A stretch of 34,429 nt of DNA from Pseudomonadota bacterium (GTDB taxonomy: Bacteria; Pseudomonadota; Gammaproteobacteria; Steroidobacterales; Steroidobacteraceae). A program made the translations under genes and the position numbers. The DNA is taken from NCBI GenBank assembly GCA_023433705.1, contig JAEYUC010000103.1:1-34429 (forward strand), given 5' to 3'. Below the pieces are notes generated by a model that worked only from the letters and a program-made list of their open reading frames with translations, was not told the origin of the DNA and ran no database searches. Each line of letters opens with the position of its first letter. Position 1 is the stretch's first letter. Shown here in pieces: positions 16,324 to 24,904 of this stretch.

Positions 16324-16754
16324 TCTGTGCGTTCTTCCGCTTCGACCGGAGTGTCGTCGTTCGCGACGAGCGAGGCGCGCCGGCGCACGATGCGAATGCC
16401 GACGAAGATTCCTCCGACCAGGAAGATCACCGGTGCGATCCATACCCAGGCGGTCCGCGCCTTGAACGGCGGCTTGAACAGGATGACGTCGCCGTAGCGC
16501 TGCACCATGTACGCGCGGATTTCGTCGTCCGACTTGCCGGCGGTCAACTGTTCCGCCACGTCACGGCGAAGGTCGGACGCGAGGCCGACGGGCGAATCCG
16601 CGATGCTGTTGTTCTGGCATTGCATGCAGCGGAATTCGTGCGTGAGATTCTCGTAGCGCTGCTGCAGCACAGGATCCGGCAACTGGGTGGTGTCGACCGC
16701 GAACGCGCCGGCTGACCACAGCAGTCCGACGAGGACCAGCGCGGCGCGGCTCAT
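16320..16754 (-). CDS. ccmH: Cytochrome c maturation thioredoxin-like protein CcmH
   Basis: 144 residues, matching the short CcmH (CcmL-type) protein. It has a signal sequence (ALVLVGLLWSAGAFA), the redox motif CMQC in HEFRCMQCQNNSIADS, a DLRRDVAEQLTAGKSDDEIR helix, and a C-terminal transmembrane anchor (VWIAPVIFLVGGIFVGIRIV). It keeps the apocytochrome CXXCH cysteines reduced for haem ligation. GGAGG stands 6 nt before the ATG; start and stop overlap with both neighbours (ATGA). Confidence 0.95.
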   Translation of the reverse strand: MSRAALVLVGLLWSAGAFAVDTTQLPDPVLQQRYENLTHEFRCMQCQNNSIADSPVGLASDLRRDVAEQLTAGKSDDEIRAYMVQRYGDVILFKPPFKARTAWVWIAPVIFLVGGIFVGIRIVRRRASLVANDDTPVEAEERTE

Positions 16755-17284
16755 GGCAGGCCTCCGCGCGGCAGGCGCGACGCGAACTCGCGGTCCCAGA
16801 CCTCGCGCGTCATCGCGCCGACGTGCCGGTACTGCACGAGCCCTTCCGAATCGATGAAGAACGTCTCCGGCGCGCCGTACACGCCGAAATCGATCGCGGT
16901 GCGTCCTTCCTGGTCGACGACGATCACGTTGTACGGATTGCCGAGACGCTCGATCCAGCGAATCGCCTCGCCGGTGTCGTCGCGCCAGTTGAGCCCGACC
17001 AGCGGCACGCGATTCTCGCGCGCGATCTCGAGCAGCATCGGATGTTCGACGACACACTCGGGACACCAGCTTCCCCAGACGTTCAGCACCCAGGGTCGAC
17101 CGGCGAGATCCGCGGATGAAACCTTGCGCGAATCGTCGCCGAGCACCGGCAGCGAGAACTGCGGCGCGGGTTTGCCGAGCAACGCGGATTGCATCGTGCT
17201 CTTGTCGGGCGAACGCACGACGCCGACGAACAGCACCGCGGCCAGTGAGACGAACACGATGGCGGGGATCACGAAGCGATTCAT
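16751..17284 (-). CDS. ccmG: Thiol:disulfide oxidoreductase CcmG (DsbE)
   Basis: 177 residues. An N-terminal membrane anchor (FVIPAIVFVSLAAVLFVGVV) precedes a thioredoxin fold with the active site WCPEC (NVWGSWCPECVVEHPM), the GVYGAPETFFIDSEG cis-Pro region and the GLNWRDDTGEAI region typical of CcmG. It receives electrons from DsbD/CcdA and reduces CcmH or apocytochrome c in the periplasm. The start overlaps the ccmF stop (ATGA). Confidence 0.95.
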   Translation of the reverse strand: MNRFVIPAIVFVSLAAVLFVGVVRSPDKSTMQSALLGKPAPQFSLPVLGDDSRKVSSADLAGRPWVLNVWGSWCPECVVEHPMLLEIARENRVPLVGLNWRDDTGEAIRWIERLGNPYNVIVVDQEGRTAIDFGVYGAPETFFIDSEGLVQYRHVGAMTREVWDREFASRLPRGGLP

Positions 17285-19239
17285 CGCGCCGCTGCCTCAC
17301 CACCCGAGGGCACGCGTTCTGCGACCTGCGCTGGTTTCGTCCGGTACCGCCGGTCGCTCGCCGCGAGCGCGCCGCCGAGCGCCATGAGCCCGGCCGCCAG
17401 CCACACGTAGTTGATGAGCGGCCGGATCTGCGCGCGGATGCTCCAGCGTCCCGCCTGCAGGTCGTCGCCGAGCGCGCCGAAGAAGTCGCGCGTCAAGTCG
17501 CTATGGATGCCCGCCTCGGTCATCGTCGCGCGTTGCACCCAGTAGTGACGCTTTTCCGGATGCAGCACGGCCACTTCGCGCCCGTCGCGCAGCACGGTGA
17601 CCTGCGCCTGCACGGCGTCGTAGTTAGGTCCCTCGACCTCGCGGATGCTGTCGAAACGGTAGGAATACCGGCCGAGCGTCACGGACTCGCCGGGCCCGAG
17701 CGCCACGTCGCGTTCGATCGTGTACGACTCCACTGCCGTGATCGCGATGACGCACACGCCGAGGCCGACGTGCGCGAGGGTCATGCCGAGCACCGCGCGC
17801 GGCAGCGACAGCCTGCGTCGCAGGCGATCGATCGGATCGAACAGCGACGAAACGATGATCCACAAGCCGAGCACCATGCCGATGGGCGTCATCCATGTGC
17901 CCGGACCGTACATGCCATATACGACGATCAGTCCGAGGACCAGCGAGACGCCGAATCCGATCAGCAGGCGGTTGCGGTTTTCCTGCAGGTTGCCGCGTTT
18001 CCATGCCGCGTGAATGCCGATGGGCACCAGCGCGAGCAGCGGAATGATCGCCACCGGAAACATCGTGGTGAACCAGGGCATGCCGATCGAAATCGTGCCG
18101 ATGCCGATGGCATCCGCGATCAGTGGCCCCAGCGTGCCGATGAACACGATCGCGCCCGCGGCGACCAGCAGGATGTTGTTGTAAAGCAGGAAGGCGTCGC
18201 GCGACGTGGCGTCGAAGCCGGCCTCGGACTTGAGCAAGGGCGCGCGCCACGCGTACAGCGCGAGCGCGCCGCCGATCACGATCACGAGGAATGCGAGGAT
18301 GAACATGCCGCGCGTCGGATCGGCCGCGAACGAGTGCACGGAGACGAGCACCCCCGAACGCACGAGAAACGTGCCGAGCAGGCTCAGTGAAAACGCGAGG
18401 ATCGCGAGCAGCAGCGTCCAGCTCTTGAAGAGCCCCCTCTTCTCGGTCACCGCCAGAGAATGGATCAGCGCGGTCCCGACGAGCCACGGCATGAACGAGG
18501 CGTTCTCTACCGGATCCCAGAACCAGTATCCGCCCCAGCCGAGTTCGTAGTACGCCCACCAGCTCCCGAGCGCGATGCCGATGGAAAGGAATCCCCACGC
18601 GACGGTCGTCCACGGGCGCGTCCAGCGCGCCCAGACCGCGTCGAGTTTGCCCTCGAGCATCGCGGCGCACGCGAATGCGAACGCCACGGAAAGACCGACG
18701 TAACCCATGTAGAGCAACGGCGGATGAATCGCGAGCGCGGGATCCTGCAGCACCGGATTCAGGTCGCGCCCGTCGGCGGCCGCCGGGATCAGCCGTTCGA
18801 ACGGATTCGAGGTCGCGAGCGTGAACAGCAGGAAGCCGAGGCTCACGAAACCGAGCACGCCCAGCACGCGGCTCGCGAAGGTCGCCGGCAGGTTGCGGCT
18901 CGCGATCGCCACCGCGAGCGTCCAGGCCACGAGGATCCAGCCCCACAGCAGCAACGATCCTTCGTGCGCGCCCCATAACGCGGCGACGCGATAGAACGTC
19001 GGCAACGCGGAGTTCGAATTCGCGGCGACGTACAGGACGGAGAAGTCGAACGTGACGAATGCATGCAGCAGCGCGGCCATCGCCGCGCTGACCAGCACGA
19101 ACTGGCCCGCGACCGCGGGGCGTACCACGGCCATCCAGCGCACGTCGCCGCGCGCGGCGCCGAAGACGCCGAAGAAGAACTGCGCGCCCGCGAGGATCAA
19201 CGCGAGGATCAGTGCGAAATGTCCGAGCTCGGGAATCAT
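17281..19239 (-). CDS. ccmF: Cytochrome c haem lyase subunit CcmF
   Basis: 652 residues with about 14-15 transmembrane segments, the normal CcmF length. It contains the tryptophan-rich haem-handling WWD segment (GWGGYWFWDPVENASFMPWL) and conserved flanking regions (LWGAHEGSLLLWGWILVAW; DPALAIHPPLLYMGYVGLS), plus a long periplasmic loop near the C-terminus. It takes haem from holo-CcmE and, with CcmH and CcmI, attaches it to apocytochrome c. The start overlaps the ccmE stop by one base (TGATG). Confidence 0.97.
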   Translation of the reverse strand: MIPELGHFALILALILAGAQFFFGVFGAARGDVRWMAVVRPAVAGQFVLVSAAMAALLHAFVTFDFSVLYVAANSNSALPTFYRVAALWGAHEGSLLLWGWILVAWTLAVAIASRNLPATFASRVLGVLGFVSLGFLLFTLATSNPFERLIPAAADGRDLNPVLQDPALAIHPPLLYMGYVGLSVAFAFACAAMLEGKLDAVWARWTRPWTTVAWGFLSIGIALGSWWAYYELGWGGYWFWDPVENASFMPWLVGTALIHSLAVTEKRGLFKSWTLLLAILAFSLSLLGTFLVRSGVLVSVHSFAADPTRGMFILAFLVIVIGGALALYAWRAPLLKSEAGFDATSRDAFLLYNNILLVAAGAIVFIGTLGPLIADAIGIGTISIGMPWFTTMFPVAIIPLLALVPIGIHAAWKRGNLQENRNRLLIGFGVSLVLGLIVVYGMYGPGTWMTPIGMVLGLWIIVSSLFDPIDRLRRRLSLPRAVLGMTLAHVGLGVCVIAITAVESYTIERDVALGPGESVTLGRYSYRFDSIREVEGPNYDAVQAQVTVLRDGREVAVLHPEKRHYWVQRATMTEAGIHSDLTRDFFGALGDDLQAGRWSIRAQIRPLINYVWLAAGLMALGGALAASDRRYRTKPAQVAERVPSGGEAAAR

Positions 19240-19688
19240 CAGGTGCCCGCCGGCGGGGGATCGGGTGGGGGCGGATTGTCCTTGAGCGAACGCGAGACTT
19301 CGGGCGGCATGTACTTCTCGTCGTGTTTCGCGAGCACTTCGTCCGCGACGAACACGCCGTCCTCGAGACGGCCGTGCGCGACGACGCCCTGCCCGTCGCG
19401 GAACAGGTCCGGCAGGATCTTCGAATACGTGACCGGCACGGTGTGTTTGTAATCGGTCACGAGGAATTTCACGTCGAGCGTGCCCGGCGTCTTCTCGATG
19501 CTGCCCTTAACGACCATGCCGCCGAGACGGAAGCGTTCGCCCGCCGGGACCTCGCCCGCGGCGACCTGCGACGGATCGAAGAAGAACATCACGTTGCTGC
19601 GCATCGCCTGCGTTCCGAGCCACGCCGCGACCGCCACGCCGCAGACGATGCCCGCGACCATCACCATGCGTTTCTGCCGCGGCGTCAT
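19239..19688 (-). CDS. ccmE: Haem chaperone CcmE
   Basis: 149 residues. A membrane anchor at residues 8-26 is followed by an OB-fold: MFFFDPSQVAAGEVPAGERF, RLGGMVVKGSIEK, LVTDYKHTVPVTYSKILPDL. The haem-binding His lies in LAKHDEKYMPPEV (HxxxY motif). The Pro-rich C-terminus is disordered. The start at 19688 overlaps the ccmD stop (ATGA); earlier starts would lie in ccmD. Confidence 0.96.
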   Translation of the reverse strand: MTPRQKRMVMVAGIVCGVAVAAWLGTQAMRSNVMFFFDPSQVAAGEVPAGERFRLGGMVVKGSIEKTPGTLDVKFLVTDYKHTVPVTYSKILPDLFRDGQGVVAHGRLEDGVFVADEVLAKHDEKYMPPEVSRSLKDNPPPPDPPPAGT

Positions 19689-19840
19689 TGCGAGATCTCC
19701 AGGCGGCGGCGCGCTTCCTGCTTCGCGTTCGCAAGCGAATTCAACGCTAGCACCACGTTCAGGATCACGATGCCGAAGCCGAGCGCGAAGGCCGGCCACA
19801 AGTATTGGCCGTATCCGCCCATCGCGAAAAATTCACTCAT
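19685..19840 (-). CDS. ccmD: Haem exporter accessory protein CcmD
   Basis: 51 residues. It begins MSEFFAMGGYGQYLWPAFAL, the usual CcmD form with the conserved Tyr/Trp stretch, has one transmembrane helix (FALGFGIVILNVVLALNSLA) and a basic C-terminal tail. CcmD helps release holo-CcmE from the CcmABC complex. It overlaps both neighbours by 4 nt (ATGA). Confidence 0.93.
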   Translation of the reverse strand: MSEFFAMGGYGQYLWPAFALGFGIVILNVVLALNSLANAKQEARRRLEISQ

Positions 19841-20574
19841 GACAACACCTCGCGAATCCAGCTCGCATTCCGCTCACGCCGCAGCAGCTCCGCGCGCAGG
19901 CGGATCAGCAGGATGGCGATGAAGTACAGCGCGAACGCGACGAACATGAGCAGCAACGGCCACAACATGTCGCCGTCCATCGTCGGCTTGCCCATCCGCA
20001 TCACGGTCGCCGTCTGGTGCAGCGAGTTCCACCAGTCGACCGAGAACTTGATGATCGGCACGTTCACGATGCCGACCACCGCGAGCACCGCGCTCGCCTT
20101 GTCCGCCTTCGCGGGATCTTCGATGCCGGCGCGCAGGCCCATGTATCCGATATAAAGGAACAGCAACACGAGCTCGGAGGTGAGCCGCGGATCCCACACC
20201 CAGTACGCGCCCCACATCGGCTTGCCCCACAACATGCCGGTGCCGAGCGCGGCGACCGTGAACCACGCGCCGATCGGCGCGCAGGCCGCGGCGGCGGCGT
20301 GCGCCACCTTCATGCGCCAGATCAGACCGACCGCGGCGGCCACCGCCATCGTCGAGTAGATCATGAGCGAGAGCCACGCGGTCGGCGCGTGCACGTACAC
20401 CATCCGGAACGCGTCCTTCTGCTGGTAGTCCGCCGGCGCGAGCACGAGTCCACCGTACAGCGCGATCAACATCGCGACCGCGGCCAAACCGCCGAACCAT
20501 GGCGTCCAGCGGCGCGCGAACGCGAACACGTGCGGCGGCGATCCCAAGCGATGAAACCAGGTCCAGGCGGCCAT
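19837..20574 (-). CDS. ccmC: Haem exporter protein CcmC
   Basis: 245 residues and six transmembrane segments. The tryptophan-rich motif WGKPMWGAYWVWDPRLTSEL and the periplasmic His regions (MVYVHAPTAWLSLMIY; SVDWWNSLHQTATV) are those that load haem on to CcmE. It follows ccmB by 9 nt; GGAG/GAGAG precedes the ATG. Confidence 0.97.
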   Translation of the reverse strand: MAAWTWFHRLGSPPHVFAFARRWTPWFGGLAAVAMLIALYGGLVLAPADYQQKDAFRMVYVHAPTAWLSLMIYSTMAVAAAVGLIWRMKVAHAAAAACAPIGAWFTVAALGTGMLWGKPMWGAYWVWDPRLTSELVLLFLYIGYMGLRAGIEDPAKADKASAVLAVVGIVNVPIIKFSVDWWNSLHQTATVMRMGKPTMDGDMLWPLLLMFVAFALYFIAILLIRLRAELLRRERNASWIREVLS

Positions 20575-20583
20575 GTATCTCTC

Positions 20584-21264
20584 TTACTCCAACCCAATGC
20601 GCACCGCGGCGGCGGCCGCGAGGGGCGCGAGCGTCAATCCCAGCACGGCGATCGCGCCCAACAAGTACATCGGCGCCGCGATGTCGGCGCCGTTGATCGC
20701 AAGCTCCGTGGCGCGCGCGCCGAAAATCAGGATCGGCACCGCGAGCGGCAGCGTCAACAACGACAGCAGCACGCCGCCGCGACGCGCGCCCAGCGTGAGC
20801 CCCGCCCCGATCGCGCCGAGCAGGCTCAACGCGAAGCTGCCGAGTGCGAGCGAGGCGACCACGCCGACCATCGATTCGCCCGGCACGCCGAGCCCGACCG
20901 CCGCGATCGGCGCGGCGAGCGCCAGCGGCAATCCGGTCAGCAACCAGTGCGTGCAGGTCTTCGCGAACAGCATCCAGGTCAGTGACTGACCCGACAACGC
21001 GAATTGCTCGAGCGTTCCATCCACCGCGTCGTCGCGAAACAGGAATTCGAGCGCCAGCAGCGAGGATAACAATGCGCCCACCCACAGGACACCCGGCGCC
21101 GCGTCTCGCAGGCGCGACAACTCCGGGGTTAATGTCAACGGGAACAACGTCGCCACGATCAGGAAGAACACCAGCGGCTGCAGGAGCTGCGAGGGCTTGC
21201 GGAAAGCCAGGCGCAGATCGCGCATCGCGACGAGGCGCGCGGCTGTCAGGGAACCGGTCTTCAT
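20584..21264 (-). CDS. ccmB: Haem exporter permease CcmB
   Basis: 226 residues and six hydrophobic segments. Family-typical regions are RDLRLAFRKPSQLLQPLVFF near the N-terminus, LLALEFLFRDDAVDGTLEQF in the middle and LTLPLAVPILIFGA near the end. It is the membrane subunit of the CcmAB ABC complex that drives haem release to CcmE. The ATG overlaps the ccmA stop (ATGA). Confidence 0.95.
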   Translation of the reverse strand: MKTGSLTAARLVAMRDLRLAFRKPSQLLQPLVFFLIVATLFPLTLTPELSRLRDAAPGVLWVGALLSSLLALEFLFRDDAVDGTLEQFALSGQSLTWMLFAKTCTHWLLTGLPLALAAPIAAVGLGVPGESMVGVVASLALGSFALSLLGAIGAGLTLGARRGGVLLSLLTLPLAVPILIFGARATELAINGADIAAPMYLLGAIAVLGLTLAPLAAAAAVRIGLE

Positions 21265-21878
21265 GAAGACGGCAGCTCCAGCGTGATGACCGACGATTCA
21301 GCGACGGGCAAAACATGGTGAATGGCCGCGACCACCACGCCGTTCCGCGCGAGCTGCTGCGCCACCAGATCGGACACCAGTTGTTGCCCGTCGGCATCGA
21401 GGTTTGTCGTCGGTTCGTCGAGCAGCCACAACGCGGCCTGCGCCAGCAACACACCCGCCAGCGCGATGCGGCGGCGCTGGCCCGCCGACAGCGTGCGCAC
21501 GGCGCGATCCGAGAATCCCTGGGCGCCGGTGCGTTCCAGTGCCGCGTCGATTTCGGCGGACTCGACCTTGCGTCGGATCCCTACGGAGAACGCGAGGTTC
21601 TCGCGTCCCGTGAGGTCGCCCTTGAGGGGCGGTTCATGACCGAGATAGGCAAGCTCGGAGTGGAAGTCGTCGCGGACCTGGCGAGCCGGCGCGCCTCGCC
21701 AGGACACCTGCCCTTCTTCGGGATCGAGCAGCCCCGCGATGGCTCGCAACAACGTGGTCTTGCCGGCGCCGTTCCTGCCTGTGAGCAGGACGCATTGCCC
21801 CGCGGCCGCATCGAAGCTCACACCGCGCAGAACGTGACGATCCCCGCGCCAAAGGTGCAGACCCCTGACGCTCAGCAT
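21261..21878 (-). CDS. ccmA: ABC ATPase CcmA of haem exporter
   Basis: 205 residues. Walker A GRNGAGKTT, signature LSAGQRRRIALA, Walker B WLLDEPTTNLD and the H-loop His in AAIHHVLP. It powers release of holo-CcmE from CcmC. The ATG at 21878 gives the normal CcmA N-terminus (MLSVRGLHLWRGD). It has no Shine-Dalgarno and starts only 17 nt after the 3' CCA of tRNA-Leu, so ccm mRNA probably arises from a tRNA-mRNA transcript. Confidence 0.95.
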   Translation of the reverse strand: MLSVRGLHLWRGDRHVLRGVSFDAAAGQCVLLTGRNGAGKTTLLRAIAGLLDPEEGQVSWRGAPARQVRDDFHSELAYLGHEPPLKGDLTGRENLAFSVGIRRKVESAEIDAALERTGAQGFSDRAVRTLSAGQRRRIALAGVLLAQAALWLLDEPTTNLDADGQQLVSDLVAQQLARNGVVVAAIHHVLPVAESSVITLELPSS

Positions 21879-21895
21879 GAATTCGACATCGAGAA

Positions 21896-21982
21896 TGGTG
21901 CCCCGGGCCGGAATCGAACCGGCATGGCCTTGCGACCGACGGATTTTAAGTCCGTTGCGTCTACCAGTTCCGCCACCGGGGC
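21896..21982 (-). tRNA. tRNA-Leu (anticodon UAA)
   Basis: 87 nt including encoded CCA. Acceptor stem GCCCCGG/CCGGGGC, anticodon loop CTTAAAA, T arm CCGGTTCGATTCCGG, and the long variable arm of class II tRNAs. Same isoacceptor as E. coli leuZ, which also follows cysT. Confidence 0.97.
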
Positions 21983-22050
21983 TGCCTGCTTTTCCGCGCG
22001 AAAGTTCGCCATCGTTTGAAGAGATCGCCTGCGCACGCCGAACGGCGCGC

Positions 22051-22056
22051 ATTGTA
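22051..22056 (-). promoter_or_regulatory. Weak candidate -10 upstream of tRNA-Leu/ccm
   Basis: Minus-strand TACAAT in the 101-bp gap between the orphan gene and tRNA-Leu. No matching -35 is visible, so transcription from further upstream is equally possible. Confidence 0.25.
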
Positions 22057-22083
22057 CAGCCCGCCTCGCCTTACGCCGACGGA

Positions 22084-23448
22084 TTACGGCGTGCCGCGGC
22101 CCAGGTGGACATTGCACTGGTCCGCGAGCTCCGGCGGATGAAAGGCGGTGTGCAGGCATGTGAAGCCGACCGTCCGGGCAAGTGGGTCGAAGGCGAATGC
22201 ATTGCCGGTATAGGGGTCCCGGTTATCGGAAGACTGGACGACGGTCGCCACGTCCACTTCAGGATGATCCTCGAGCTCTGCCTGGAGCAGGATCAGCGCG
22301 ATCCGGCCGTCCTCGTCGTGCACGCGGGAAGGAAACTGGTGCGGATCCCAGGGTGACCTGCTCAACGCCAGCTTTCCGCCCAGGTTGAAGAGCACGGCCG
22401 GCGTGAAATTCAGTTCGTGACGCAACGGCTCGTATGCCTCGAGGTCGTGGAACTGGCGAGCATCGAGCGACGAGCGCTGCCGCATGGGCTCGATCGTCTG
22501 CTGGAACACGAGGTTGAACGTCGCGTTCTCCTGCGTCAGCAGGCGCGACATCCACGGCGATTCGAGGCTCACGAGCGGCACGCCGCTCAACAGGTGTGCG
22601 CGCACTTGCGAGAGGAAGGCGTTTCCGATGTCGCGTTCTTCCGGCGTGAACGGGTGAACGAAGCCACGCAGGGATTCGAGCTCGTGAGTATCGAGCTCGC
22701 GTGCGCGAAGCAGCGCAGAGATGAAATCGTGGGTGTTGCGAATCGCGGCCAGCGCGACCATTTTCGTGCCCAGTCTCTCCCCTTCGCGCAGGGTCATTCG
22801 CCAGAAAGTCAGTTCCTGCGACGCCTTCTCCAGGAACACCGGCGTCGAGTCGGCGCGCAGACTCATCGCCAGTCGCAATCGACCGAGCGCGACGATCGGG
22901 CCGAACGGCGGCCACGGCGTATCGAGATCGGGCTCCGGGGATTCGCTGAAGTGCGGTTGCCGAAGCAACGTTTCGTAACGTTGGATGAGCAGCGCGAGTC
23001 GCGGTTGAGTCATGTCGACCGAATCGAGCCACGCGACCAGCCGATCCGCGCAATCCAGTCGATGTCGAGCCTGGCATTCGAAAGCCAACGTTTCGCCGAG
23101 GCCCTCGTCCGCTCGTGGCGAGCCGAGGATCGAGCGCACTACTTCTTTGCCCAGTGTCCGCGGTTCGCCCGCGTCGCGACGATCGCCCAGGGCGGAAATG
23201 ATCCTGGCGCCCGCCGCGCCCGGATCCCGATCCTCGGCAGCGAGGAAACCCAATGCCAGCGCGAATCCATTGCCGTCGAGCGTTATGGGCCGCGGCTTTC
23301 GCAGCGCTTCGATCTCGGGTAGCAGCGGTTCGTCGAACCAGGAGAGATTGATCAGCAGGGTGACGAGGACTGCCGTCACCGCGATCACCGGCAGCCCGAT
23401 CGACAGGCGCACGACCCAGCGGCGAGTCGTGGAACGCATGCCTGTCAT
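22084..23448 (-). CDS. Unrecognised membrane-anchored protein between tRNA-Cys and tRNA-Leu
   Basis: About 454 residues (451 if the ATG at 23439 is used). I do not recognise a family. One N-terminal transmembrane helix (LSIGLPVIAVTAVLVTLLIN) probably anchors a large periplasmic, mainly helical domain. Visible features are ITLDGNGFALALGFLAAEDR, a two-Cys segment (FECQARHRLDCADR) and a C-terminal region HDEDGRIALILLQAELEDHP followed by SSDNRDPYTGNAFAFDPLA, which may be a beta-hairpin. Longer frames begin inside tRNA-Cys and are rejected. The start lies 10 nt after the tRNA-Cys CCA, with no ribosome site. Base composition is like its neighbours. Function unknown. Confidence 0.75.
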   Translation of the reverse strand: MTGMRSTTRRWVVRLSIGLPVIAVTAVLVTLLINLSWFDEPLLPEIEALRKPRPITLDGNGFALALGFLAAEDRDPGAAGARIISALGDRRDAGEPRTLGKEVVRSILGSPRADEGLGETLAFECQARHRLDCADRLVAWLDSVDMTQPRLALLIQRYETLLRQPHFSESPEPDLDTPWPPFGPIVALGRLRLAMSLRADSTPVFLEKASQELTFWRMTLREGERLGTKMVALAAIRNTHDFISALLRARELDTHELESLRGFVHPFTPEERDIGNAFLSQVRAHLLSGVPLVSLESPWMSRLLTQENATFNLVFQQTIEPMRQRSSLDARQFHDLEAYEPLRHELNFTPAVLFNLGGKLALSRSPWDPHQFPSRVHDEDGRIALILLQAELEDHPEVDVATVVQSSDNRDPYTGNAFAFDPLARTVGFTCLHTAFHPPELADQCNVHLGRGTP

Positions 23449-23458
23449 CGAGCAGGGT

Positions 23459-23532
23459 TGGAGGCTAGGGTCGGAATCGAACCGGCATAGACGGCTTTGC
23501 AGGCCGCTGCATAACCATTCTGCCACCTAGCC
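23459..23532 (-). tRNA. tRNA-Cys (anticodon GCA)
   Basis: 74 nt with encoded CCA. Acceptor GGCTAGG/CCTAGCC, discriminator U as required for Cys, anticodon loop CTGCAAA, T arm GCCGGTTCGATTCCGAC. Thirty nt downstream of tRNA-Gly. Confidence 0.97.
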
Positions 23533-23562
23533 GCGATCCGGACAGAAAGTATCCGGAGGGAT

Positions 23563-23638
<76 letters not shown>

Positions 23639-23680
23639 GCCCTGGAGAGGGCGGAGATTCTAGGGCGGCGGCCCGGCAAG

Positions 23681-24232
23681 TCAAGAAATACCCTCACCGG
23701 CAAGGATTTGCATGACGCGGGTCACCGAATCGGCATTGCGCCAGCGCGCCCGGCTTTCGGCCGTCACGAAGCCTTCCTGGACCGCGTAATCGAGCATGCC
23801 GTACATGGCCGAGAAGTAATCGTCGATGTTCGCGAGGATCACGGGCTTGGCGTGTAGTCCGAGTTGCGCCCAGGTCACGATTTCGACGAGTTCGTCGAAG
23901 GTTCCCATGCCGCCGGGCAACCCGACGAACCCGTCCGACATCTCCGCCATCAGCGTCTTGCGCTCGTGCATGGTCGTGACGACGTGCTGGCGCGTGAGTC
24001 CCGGATGAGCGAGCTCACGCTCGATGAGCATGCGTGGAATGACGCCGATGACGCGTCCGCCGGCCTCGAGCGCCGCATCCGCGACGATGCCCATCAGGCC
24101 GAGGCGCCCGCCTCCGTACACGAGCGTGATGCTCCGCTCGGCGAGTGCGCGCCCGAGTTCCGCGGCAGCCCGAGAGTAGCTAGGCCGCGCCCCGGGCGCC
24201 GAGCCGCAGAACACGCAAACCGATCGCGTCAA
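23681..24232 (-). CDS. LOG-family nucleoside-5'-monophosphate phosphoribohydrolase
   Basis: 183 residues. The N-terminus VCVFCGSAPGARPSYSRAAA and the signature PGGMGTFDELVEIVTW are the conserved Rossmann motifs of the LOG (formerly lysine decarboxylase-like) family, with a GGGRLGLMGIVADAAL loop. LOG enzymes cleave cytokinin riboside or AMP 5'-monophosphates to base and ribose-5-phosphate; the bacterial role is usually nucleotide salvage. The start is a TTG at 24232, overlapping the pgsA stop as TTGA; there is no good ribosome site, so coupling is likely. It lies between pgsA and tRNA-Gly, which are adjacent in E. coli. Confidence 0.88.
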   Translation of the reverse strand: MTRSVCVFCGSAPGARPSYSRAAAELGRALAERSITLVYGGGRLGLMGIVADAALEAGGRVIGVIPRMLIERELAHPGLTRQHVVTTMHERKTLMAEMSDGFVGLPGGMGTFDELVEIVTWAQLGLHAKPVILANIDDYFSAMYGMLDYAVQEGFVTAESRARWRNADSVTRVMQILAGEGIS

Positions 24233-24873
24233 GAGTGGCCCCGAAGATCGGGCCAGGCGGCGCGCAGGTACGCGATGGCGGACATGAGCGTGAGCACCGC
24301 GGCGACGATCGTGAGTACGAGTCCGATCTCGAATACCGGCAGCGAGATGCCCGGCAGGATCGGCAGATCCCAGCGGAACAACATGCATGACAGTCCGACG
24401 ATCTGCAGGATCGTCTTGAACTTGCCGAGTGTGCTCACCTTGACCTTGCCGCGCTGACCGATCTCCGCCATCCATTCGCGCAGCGCGGAGATCGCGATCT
24501 CGCGGCCGATGATCACGACGGAACACAACACGAGGATGACGGACACGGTTTCCGGGCGCAGCGTCGCGCGTCCGCCGTCGAGACCCTCGAGCCCGGGAAT
24601 GAAGATCGGCGGCATGTCCTTGCTGACGAGCAGCACGAGCGCCACGGCGACGATCAGTTTGTCGGCCACCGGGTCCAGAAAGGCGCCGAGCCGCGAGGTC
24701 TGGCCCATGCGGCGCGCGAGATAGCCGTCGAGAGAGTCGGTGATGCCCGCGAGCCCGAACAGCAGTCCGGCCGCCGGATCGGCCCACTGGAACGGTAGAT
24801 AGAAGAGCACGACGACCAGCGGGATCGCGAAGATTCGCAGCCAGGTCAACGTGTTCGGCAGGTTCCAGATCAT
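24229..24873 (-). CDS. pgsA: CDP-diacylglycerol-glycerol-3-phosphate 3-phosphatidyltransferase
   Basis: 214 residues. The CDP-alcohol phosphotransferase motif D-G-x2-A-R-x8-G-x3-D-x3-D is complete in DSLDGYLARRMGQTSRLGAF followed by LDPVADK; several transmembrane helices surround it. It makes phosphatidylglycerophosphate in the inner membrane. The ATG at 24873 (MIWNLPNTLTWLR) gives the normal N-terminus; an ATG at 24930 would overlap uvrC. It sits 31 nt after uvrC, the same order as in E. coli. Confidence 0.93.
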   Translation of the reverse strand: MIWNLPNTLTWLRIFAIPLVVVLFYLPFQWADPAAGLLFGLAGITDSLDGYLARRMGQTSRLGAFLDPVADKLIVAVALVLLVSKDMPPIFIPGLEGLDGGRATLRPETVSVILVLCSVVIIGREIAISALREWMAEIGQRGKVKVSTLGKFKTILQIVGLSCMLFRWDLPILPGISLPVFEIGLVLTIVAAVLTLMSAIAYLRAAWPDLRGHS

Positions 24874-24904
24874 CTCGACTCGGGTTTCACTTGTGGGACT
24901 TCTC

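Noticed and set aside
16320..17303. A long frame joining the CcmG region to CcmH
   Set aside because: The first half is an out-of-frame reading of ccmG; CcmH starts at 16754 with GGAGG and a signal peptide.
23440..23526. Extension of the orphan protein to start at 23526
   Set aside because: The added residues are the translation of tRNA-Cys, which is certain from its folding and anticodon.
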